A stretch of 16,267 nucleotides of DNA from CAYLLE01 sp964384485 (GTDB lineage Bacteria > Spirochaetota > Spirochaetia > CAYLLE01), in contig CAYLLE010000082.1 in the NCBI GenBank assembly GCA_964384485.1, positions 1 through 16,267 on the forward strand. Reading direction: 5' to 3'. Position 1 is the first letter of the stretch; each line of letters begins with the position of its first letter. The notes beneath the pieces are model-generated. The model saw only the letters and a list, made by a program, of their open reading frames with translations, ran no database searches and had not been told where the DNA came from. A program made the translations under genes and the position numbers. Shown here one piece after another: positions 7,094-13,780 of the stretch.

Positions 7094-8245
7094 ATGGATA
7101 AAATTACAAGAAATGATCTTAAGGAGCTGTCCGAACAGGAAATCAAACCGGCAGTTTCGATTTATATACCTGCTCTTAAAAAGGGAAAGGAGGTGGATCA
7201 AAACAGGATTCAGCTCAAGAACGCCCTGAGTGAAGCCATGGATGAACTGGAAAAGAATATGAGAAGGTCCGAGGCGGAAGAGATTCTGAAACCGGCATAC
7301 TCTTATCTGGATAACCCGGGGATGCCCTTTCATCAGGATAACGGCCTGGCCGTTTTTATCGGAAACGGTTTCTTCCGGATCTACCAGCTTCCGTTTACCG
7401 TGGCCAACGCGGTCTATGTGGGGGAGCGGTTTCATCTCCGGGAACTCCTGACCTATTTTGTCGGGACCGGAAGGTTCTACATTCTGGCGGTAAGCCTTGC
7501 CGAGCCCCGGTTTTTTATCGGCAGCAAATACGGGATCAGGGAAGTGGAACTGGAAGGCATGCCCGAGGGTATCGAAGAGACCCTGCAGTACGACGATCCC
7601 GAACGGCAGCTACATACCCATACCCGCCGGCCGGAACAGCAGGGACAGCGTCAGGCGGTATTTCACGGCCATGAAAGTGAGTCAAACTATCTCAAGGAAC
7701 AATCCCGGCGTTATTTTCATGAGCTTGCCGGAGCCGTGGACGACTATCTGGACGACAAGAATGAACCCCTCGTTCTTTTCGGTCTGGCCCGGGAAGCGGC
7801 AGGCTGCCGGGAGGCTGCCAAATATCCGCATCTGCTTGAAAAGAGTGTTGAAAAGAATCCGGACCGGCTAAAAGGCGAAGAGATTCTCGCCGAAGCGTAC
7901 AAAGTGGTGGAACCGGAATTAACCTCTGTCAAGGAGTCCTTTATCAGCCAATATAAAGACATGACCGGATCTGATAAAGTAACAGACAGCATAGATGTTA
8001 TTCCCGCCGCGGCGGTAAACAGCAGGATTGATACCCTCTTCGTAAATCCCGGAGCGGATCCGGTTTGGGGGAGTCTCCGGCCGGATCAGGAGGTTCAGGA
8101 ACTGCACGAAGAAAAAAAAGCAGGTGATTTTGACCTTATAGATAAAGCGGTTATAGAAACCTTGAGGCACGGCGGAAATGTTTTCACTGTGGATCGCGAA
8201 GCCTTTCCGGAGGCGGACCCTGTGGCGGCAATTCTCCGGTATTAG
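7094..8245 (+). CDS. aeRF1-like (baeRF family) protein
   Basis: This 383-residue protein resembles the bacterial family related to archaeal/eukaryotic peptide release factor eRF1 (baeRF). Three features point there: the segment FHGHESES near His191-Gly192-His193 followed by a helical stretch (SRRYFHELAGAV), the block EPLVLFGLAREAAGCREAAKYPHLLE, and the C-terminal GGNVFTVDREAFPEADPVAAILRY-type ending with Asp/Glu-Ala-Phe-Pro and a terminal Arg-Tyr. In eRF1 the HG motif leads into the catalytic GGQ; here no GGQ is present, so peptidyl-tRNA hydrolysis is doubtful. No signal peptide or membrane segment is seen, so it is cytosolic. It follows lpdA by 20 bp with a strong AAGGAGGA (7080-7087) 6 nt before the ATG, and precedes the next gene by 9 bp. 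Family call fairly sure; cellular role unknown. Confidence 0.7.
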   Translation: MDKITRNDLKELSEQEIKPAVSIYIPALKKGKEVDQNRIQLKNALSEAMDELEKNMRRSEAEEILKPAYSYLDNPGMPFHQDNGLAVFIGNGFFRIYQLPFTVANAVYVGERFHLRELLTYFVGTGRFYILAVSLAEPRFFIGSKYGIREVELEGMPEGIEETLQYDDPERQLHTHTRRPEQQGQRQAVFHGHESESNYLKEQSRRYFHELAGAVDDYLDDKNEPLVLFGLAREAAGCREAAKYPHLLEKSVEKNPDRLKGEEILAEAYKVVEPELTSVKESFISQYKDMTGSDKVTDSIDVIPAAAVNSRIDTLFVNPGADPVWGSLRPDQEVQELHEEKKAGDFDLIDKAVIETLRHGGNVFTVDREAFPEADPVAAILRY

Positions 8246-8254
8246 GAGGGAGAC

Positions 8255-9436
8255 GTGACGTTAAAAGAGCTGATTGATTTCATGCGGGAAACCCTGACGG
8301 TTAGACGGACGGCGGCCGAATACTGGCTCGCCGGAGCAGTCAAGCCCAGGGCCGCTAAGAGCCTGGAGCGGGCAAAAAGTTTTCTGGAAGCCCTCCCCAG
8401 AGAGGAAGACAAAGTGCTGCTTACCCTGGACGGAAAGGAAGTCCCCTTCAGTCTGGAATATGAAATTTCCGAGCTGGAAAAGGACATTGTTTTCCTGAAC
8501 GGAGGAGAGCAGGAGCTCTACGGCTATCTGGAAAGTCTCCACTCCGGCTTCAGCAGTGAAGTCGCGGAAGGGGTCGAGTTTCTGAAGGGAACCCGGTTCA
8601 AGAACCTCTTCAGCGACCGGGACGGCACGGTTAACAACTACTGCGCCCGGTATAACACATCGGTTCAGTCCGCTTACAACGCAGCCTTTATCGCCAAATA
8701 CGTAAAGAACCGGGTGGAGAACGGCGTCATCCTGACTTCCGCTCCCCTGGAGGGAATCGGTATAATAGACCTGAGCGCCATGCCGGAGTACAGCGTTATA
8801 TTCGGCGGCTCCAAGGGGAGGGAGATGGCGGATCTTAAGGGGGAAAGGCACCGGTACCCCGTGGAAGAGGACAAGCAGGAAAAACTCGACGAGCTCAACC
8901 GGAATCTGCAGGACCTGCTGGACCGGAACGGATACCGGAAACTCCGGATGATCGGTTCGGGACTGCAGTTCAAATTCGGACAGACCACCGTAGCCCGGCA
9001 GGACATGAACGGTTCGGTGGACCCGAAAAAATCGGATGATTTTCTCCGGGACGTGGAAAATATGGTTTCGGAGCTGGATCCGGATCACCAGGTGTTCCGG
9101 ATCGAAGACACCGGCAAGGATATAGAGATTCTGCTGACCGTGGAAGGAGGAAGCAGGGATTTTGATAAGGGCGACGGAATCGAGTTTATCGATCAGACTC
9201 TCGGGCTTGGACTGCTGGATGGACCGAACCTGATCTGCGGCGATACCCATTCCGACGTACCCATGGTCCGGGCTTCCATGGCGCGGACGGAGAACACCCG
9301 GGCGGTGTTTGTTACAAAAGATGAGGAGTTGAAACAGGAGGTGAGGAACGTGTGTGAATCGTGTTTGTTTCTCGAGGAGCCGGATACCCTGGTCACAATC
9401 CTGAATGAACTGGGAAAAAAGGAGTTGAGTGAATGA
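8255..9436 (+). CDS. HAD-family sugar phosphatase, trehalose-6-phosphatase-like
   Basis: The 393-residue product has HAD phosphatase motifs: motif I SDRDGT with Asp121 and Asp123, a motif II candidate LTSAP with Thr161/Ser162, and motif IV GDTHSD with Asp330 and Asp334. The spacing leaves a cap between motifs II and IV, as in trehalose-6-phosphate phosphatases (HAD-IIB). About 110 residues precede motif I, more than a simple OtsB, and their function is unknown. The GTG start lies 4 nt after AGGAGGG (8244-8250). The end overlaps the next gene by 4 bp (ATGA), implying coupling to a disaccharide phosphorylase. No OtsA-like synthase is visible in the window, so the true substrate could be another glucoside phosphate. 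Confidence 0.65.
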   Translation: MTLKELIDFMRETLTVRRTAAEYWLAGAVKPRAAKSLERAKSFLEALPREEDKVLLTLDGKEVPFSLEYEISELEKDIVFLNGGEQELYGYLESLHSGFSSEVAEGVEFLKGTRFKNLFSDRDGTVNNYCARYNTSVQSAYNAAFIAKYVKNRVENGVILTSAPLEGIGIIDLSAMPEYSVIFGGSKGREMADLKGERHRYPVEEDKQEKLDELNRNLQDLLDRNGYRKLRMIGSGLQFKFGQTTVARQDMNGSVDPKKSDDFLRDVENMVSELDPDHQVFRIEDTGKDIEILLTVEGGSRDFDKGDGIEFIDQTLGLGLLDGPNLICGDTHSDVPMVRASMARTENTRAVFVTKDEELKQEVRNVCESCLFLEEPDTLVTILNELGKKELSE

Positions 9437-12400
9437 GCAGCTATGAATGCAGAGGCGGAGTTTTTGATCTGGACGGAGTGATCACCCATACGGCCAAAAC
9501 CCATTTTAAGGCATGGAAGCAGACATTCGATACGTATCTGGAAAAGAAAGGCGGGGAGGAAGGCAAAAATTATTCCGAATTCGATTACGAAAACGATTAT
9601 CTTCCCTACGTTGACGGAAAACCCCGATATCAGGGGGTAAGATCATTTCTGGAATCCCGGGATATCAATCTGCCCTTCGGTGATCCCGATGATCCGCCGG
9701 ACATGGAAACGGTATGCGGGATCGGAAACCGGAAAAACGAGGCGTTTCGGGAATCGGTAAAAAACGACGGAGTTGAGGTGTTTCGATCCACTGTGGACCT
9801 GATTAAAAAGCTAAAAGACCGGGGAGCAAAGGTCGGGGTCGCCTCTTCCAGTAAAAATTGCAAGTTCATTCTAAAAGAAACAAACCTGATTGATCTTTTC
9901 GATACCGTTGTCGGCGGAATCGTATCCAAGGAACTGGAGCTTAAAGGGAAACCGGAACCGGATATCTTTATCGTGGCCGCAGAAAATATGGGTCTCCAGC
10001 CCAAGGAGTGTTTTATTGTCGAAGACGCCCTCGCCGGGGTCCAGGCGGGAAGGAATGGAAATTTCGCCCTTGTAATCGGAATCAACAGGGAAGGGCTTTC
10101 CAGCGCGGAAATGTACAACAGCGGTGCCGATGTCGTTAAGCCGGACATGGAAGAGATAACCATCAAAGACATCGAGGAGTGGTTTGCCACCGGATTGGAA
10201 AAGGCCGGATGGAACCTTTCCTACCGGGGATACGAGCCCCAGGATGAACGGCTCCGGGAAGCACTGACCACCATCGGCAACGGATATTTCGGAACCCGGG
10301 GCTGTATCGTGAATGAAGATATAAACGACGATATTCATTATCCCGGGACCTATATCGCCGGGATTTTCGACAAGCGACCCACCCAGGTACACGGCGAGAA
10401 AATTTACAACAACGACTTTGTGAACTGTCCGAATTGGCTTTCGATTAAATTCCGGATCGGAGACGGTCCGTTTCAGAAAATCTCGGAAGCACAAGCGGAA
10501 GACTACATCCACGACCTTAACATGCGGAACGCCGTGATGAGCCGGTCATACACCATCACCGACGGCGAAGGCAGAAAAACAAGGATCGAGACCAGGAGAT
10601 TCGCCTGCATTACCGATCCCCACGCTGCTTACCTGCGGTACGAGCTCATTCCGCTCAACTACTCCGAACCGGTTACCGTGCGGAGCGGCATCGAGGGCCG
10701 GGTAAAGAACTACGGGGTAGAGCGGTACCGGGATTTGGAACAGAAGCACATAGAACCGATCGGAGGATCGGTCCGCGATCACATCATAACCCTGGGTGTC
10801 AGAACCATCGCGTCAAAACACGACATCTTTATGAGCAGCCGCCATACCTTGAGTACGGAAAATTTCAAGAAGGAAGTGGTGCGGGATCCCGCCTACATTG
10901 CCTTGGATTACACCTTTCAGGCAAAAGAAAACAAGCCGGTTGTTTTGGATAAGACAACGGCAATCTATACCTCCCTTGGGACCGATTCATCACAGCCGGA
11001 AGAAGATTCGGTAAGCACCGCCGAAAAAGCCCCCGGATTTGATGAAGCCCTGGAAAAGCATGCCGGAGAATGGAAAGATCTCTGGACCCGTGCCCATATT
11101 ACGATAGAAGGAGACCGGTTTGCCCAGAAAACCCTCCGCCTTAACGCCTACCATATGCTGGTGACCGCCTCCCGGCATAACATGAAGATGGACGTGGGGA
11201 TCCCGGCCCGGGGACTCCACGGAGAAGCCTACCGGGGACACATTTTCTGGGACGAGGTGTTTTTCCTGCCGTTTTACAATATCCGGTTTCCCGGCATCAG
11301 CCAGTCACACCTGATGTACCGGTACCGGCGGCTGGACAACGCCCGGGAATACGCCCGGGAGAACGGATATGAAGGGGCTATGTTTCCCTGGCAAACCGCT
11401 GACACCGGGGAGGAGGAATCCCAGGATATCCATTACAACCCCAAATCCGGGAAATGGGATCCCGATCTGAGCCGAAAACAGCGGCATATCTCTATATCCA
11501 TTGCCTACAATATCTGGAGCTATTTCTATGTGGCCGACGACTGGGAATTCCTGCATGGGTACGGCATGGAGATGCTTCTGGAGATCTGCCGGTTCTGGGC
11601 CGGCATCGCGGAGTACGATGAAAGCGACGGCAGGTACCATATCGAAGGAGTGATGGGCCCTGACGAGTTCCACGAAAAATATCTCCATGCCGAAGAGGGG
11701 GGATTTCGAGACAACGGCTACACCAACGTGATGGTGGTGTGGCTCCTTCATAAGGCCATCGAAACGTACGAGCATCTTCCCGAAGAAATCAAGAAAAAAA
11801 TGTCCGACAAGATCGGATTTGACCGGGAAGAAATAACCAGATGGGAAGAGATCACCCATAAGATGAAAGTGGTGATGAACGACGATAAACTCATCGAACA
11901 GTTCGACGGCTACACTGATCTGGAAGAACTCGACTTCGAGGAGTACCGCCGGAAGTACGGAAACATTCAGCGTCTGGACCGGATTCTTAAAGCGGAAGGA
12001 AATTCGCCGGACAAGTACCAGGTGGCAAAGCAGGCGGACGTCCTCATGATGTTCTACCTCCTATCCCCCGGTCAGGTAGCTGTCCTTCTTGAACGTCTGG
12101 GATACGAACCCGGAGACCCGAAGGAGCTCCTTCGGACGAACTACGAATATTACATTAAACGGACCACCCACGGATCCACCTTGAGCTACATCGTCCATTC
12201 GGCGATACTCAAATACCTGGACACCCATCATCACGATCAGATGCGGTGGTACCGGCGGGCACTGGAAAGTGATCTGTACGATATTCAGGGCGGAACCTCC
12301 CTGGAAGGAATCCATACCGGGGTGATGGGCGGCTCCCTGGACATAGCGGTAAAAACCTTTGCCGGTCTTAATTTTTTCCGTGACCACGTGGAAATGATTC

Positions 12401-12588
12401 CCTGTATGCCAAGGAACTGGGACCGGATTAAGTTCCGGATGGTACACAGGGACAATATTATCGATGTGGATATAACCCATGAACGGGCGGAATTTATCAT
12501 GGTGGATCAGCGGGGCGGAGAGTTCTACATCCGGTGGAACGGTGATGATTACCGGCTCGAAGACGGAAAAGTCACGGTGAACTTTTAA
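9433..12588 (+). CDS. Beta-phosphoglucomutase / GH65 disaccharide phosphorylase fusion
   Basis: A two-enzyme protein of 1051 residues. Residues about 1-250 are a beta-phosphoglucomutase-type HAD: motif I FDLDGV (Asp12, Asp14), His24, KPRYQGVR in the cap, ASSSKN, GKPEPD and VEDALAG. Residues about 260-1051 are a glycoside hydrolase 65 phosphorylase: IGNGYFGTRG, general acid Glu745 in GPDEFHE, KQADVLM (Lys866-Gln867) and the phosphate-binding HGSTLS (913-918). It would split an alpha-glucosyl disaccharide with phosphate into glucose and beta-glucose-1-phosphate, then convert the latter to glucose-6-phosphate in the cytosol. The specificity region (FPWQTADTGEEESQ) resembles mycobacterial Rv3401/OtsB1 as remembered, not classical maltose phosphorylase, so the sugar is uncertain. 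No key residue appears missing. It ends 17 bp inside the convergent ROK gene. Confidence 0.9.
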   Translation: MSSYECRGGVFDLDGVITHTAKTHFKAWKQTFDTYLEKKGGEEGKNYSEFDYENDYLPYVDGKPRYQGVRSFLESRDINLPFGDPDDPPDMETVCGIGNRKNEAFRESVKNDGVEVFRSTVDLIKKLKDRGAKVGVASSSKNCKFILKETNLIDLFDTVVGGIVSKELELKGKPEPDIFIVAAENMGLQPKECFIVEDALAGVQAGRNGNFALVIGINREGLSSAEMYNSGADVVKPDMEEITIKDIEEWFATGLEKAGWNLSYRGYEPQDERLREALTTIGNGYFGTRGCIVNEDINDDIHYPGTYIAGIFDKRPTQVHGEKIYNNDFVNCPNWLSIKFRIGDGPFQKISEAQAEDYIHDLNMRNAVMSRSYTITDGEGRKTRIETRRFACITDPHAAYLRYELIPLNYSEPVTVRSGIEGRVKNYGVERYRDLEQKHIEPIGGSVRDHIITLGVRTIASKHDIFMSSRHTLSTENFKKEVVRDPAYIALDYTFQAKENKPVVLDKTTAIYTSLGTDSSQPEEDSVSTAEKAPGFDEALEKHAGEWKDLWTRAHITIEGDRFAQKTLRLNAYHMLVTASRHNMKMDVGIPARGLHGEAYRGHIFWDEVFFLPFYNIRFPGISQSHLMYRYRRLDNAREYARENGYEGAMFPWQTADTGEEESQDIHYNPKSGKWDPDLSRKQRHISISIAYNIWSYFYVADDWEFLHGYGMEMLLEICRFWAGIAEYDESDGRYHIEGVMGPDEFHEKYLHAEEGGFRDNGYTNVMVVWLLHKAIETYEHLPEEIKKKMSDKIGFDREEITRWEEITHKMKVVMNDDKLIEQFDGYTDLEELDFEEYRRKYGNIQRLDRILKAEGNSPDKYQVAKQADVLMMFYLLSPGQVAVLLERLGYEPGDPKELLRTNYEYYIKRTTHGSTLSYIVHSAILKYLDTHHHDQMRWYRRALESDLYDIQGGTSLEGIHTGVMGGSLDIAVKTFAGLNFFRDHVEMIPCMPRNWDRIKFRMVHRDNIIDVDITHERAEFIMVDQRGGEFYIRWNGDDYRLEDGKVTVNF

Positions 12589-13762
12589 GGGCCGCAGTTT
12601 TGAGCAGCGGGATCAGGGAATGCCATCCCGGTACCTGGAGGTTCAGGTCTTCGGGACCGGGCACCGCGTAAAGGCGGTTCAGGTACATGAGTGCCGCACC
12701 CGCGGCGATATCGTTTTCACCGTACCGGGAAATCTTGAGTCCGGGGAGGGGCTGTCCGCTTCCGATGTAACGGTCGGCCAGTTCTTTCCGGATGATCCGC
12801 CGGATTAAACCGTCAAAGCGGCGGAGGTCTCCGCCTATTACGATTGTCACGGGCCGGAGGGCCGCGGTCAGCACCGAAAGATTCTCCATCACTTCAATAA
12901 TAAACCGGCGGAGCACCGCCTCATCCTGCCCGATTTCTTCCAGCAGTCCCGTTTCTATCCCCACCGAATCACGGAACCCTTTCCGCCATCGGAAACTCCG
13001 GAACTCACCGGCCCGGTTGTCGTGCCCGCGGTGAACAGCACCGTTCAGCGCGATCCCCATCCCGATCCCCACGGTCTGTCCAGTCCGCCGCCGGTACTCC
13101 TCCGGATAAAACCGGACCAGGAGAAACAGAAGGTCTCCGGGACTGTGACCTGGATTGTGCAGCTCTCCCCAGGTGCAGCAGTTCGCGTCGTTCTCTACCA
13201 GCACATTGATGCCTGCCCCGGGATTCGCCAGGGCGGCTATCGGGTAATCTTCCATGCCCAGACTCCGGGAAAGGATTACCGTTCCCGTCTCCTGCCGGGT
13301 GTATCCGGGGATTCCGATTCCGATACCGGCCAGAACCGTGCCCGACCGGCGGCACATCCTTTTGATGTCCGACAGGATGCCGCCGAAAACCTCCGGGAAG
13401 CTTTCCGGTTCCGCCGGAGTATTTACAACCGTTTCCATGCAGATTTCTCCCCCGGGATTGATCAGAACCAGCCGGTACCCCTCGACGCTTAGATCAACCC
13501 CCAGGACCCGGAACGCCTCCGGATTTATCCTGAGATACCGGGGCTTCCTCCCTCCCCGGGGAGCCGATGCTCCTTCCCTTACCTCTTCGACAAGTCCGGC
13601 TTCGATCAGATCAGATACAAGATTGGTAAGGGTTGATTTATCCAACCCAAGCCGTTCCGCGATTGCGCTCCGGCTGGTGAGGGGGCGTTCCAGGAGGGAT
13701 TTCATGATCAGGGCAATATTTACCGATTTCTGCAGGGAACTCCTGGGCTGATCAGCGGCCAT
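12572..13762 (-). CDS. ROK-family transcriptional regulator
   Basis: A 396-residue NagC/XylR-type protein: a winged helix-turn-helix at about 15-80 (SRSAIAERLGLDKSTLTNLVSDL forms the DNA-reading part), then a ROK sugar-kinase-like domain (about 86-365). The latter has GIGIGIPG, END (190-192) and a second glycine-rich segment VGIGMGIALNGAV. Such proteins are usually repressors released by a sugar or sugar phosphate. The zinc motif of ROK proteins (CxCGxxGCxE after GHxxxxxGE) is absent: GHDNRAGE (246-253) is followed by a segment without cysteine. The ATG has AAGGAG (13774-13769) 6 nt upstream. It begins 18 bp after the NagB/PIG-L gene ends, so it is probably co-transcribed with it and controls it, and possibly itself. 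Confidence 0.88.
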   Translation of the reverse strand: MAADQPRSSLQKSVNIALIMKSLLERPLTSRSAIAERLGLDKSTLTNLVSDLIEAGLVEEVREGASAPRGGRKPRYLRINPEAFRVLGVDLSVEGYRLVLINPGGEICMETVVNTPAEPESFPEVFGGILSDIKRMCRRSGTVLAGIGIGIPGYTRQETGTVILSRSLGMEDYPIAALANPGAGINVLVENDANCCTWGELHNPGHSPGDLLFLLVRFYPEEYRRRTGQTVGIGMGIALNGAVHRGHDNRAGEFRSFRWRKGFRDSVGIETGLLEEIGQDEAVLRRFIIEVMENLSVLTAALRPVTIVIGGDLRRFDGLIRRIIRKELADRYIGSGQPLPGLKISRYGENDIAAGAALMYLNRLYAVPGPEDLNLQVPGWHSLIPLLKTAALKSSP

Positions 13763-13780
13763 ACCGTGCTCCTTGGTTTC

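Noticed and set aside
8261..9250. 329-codon minus-strand open frame opposite the HAD phosphatase-like gene
   Set aside because: No domain signature was seen. The plus-strand gene has HAD motifs, a ribosome-binding site and operon spacing.
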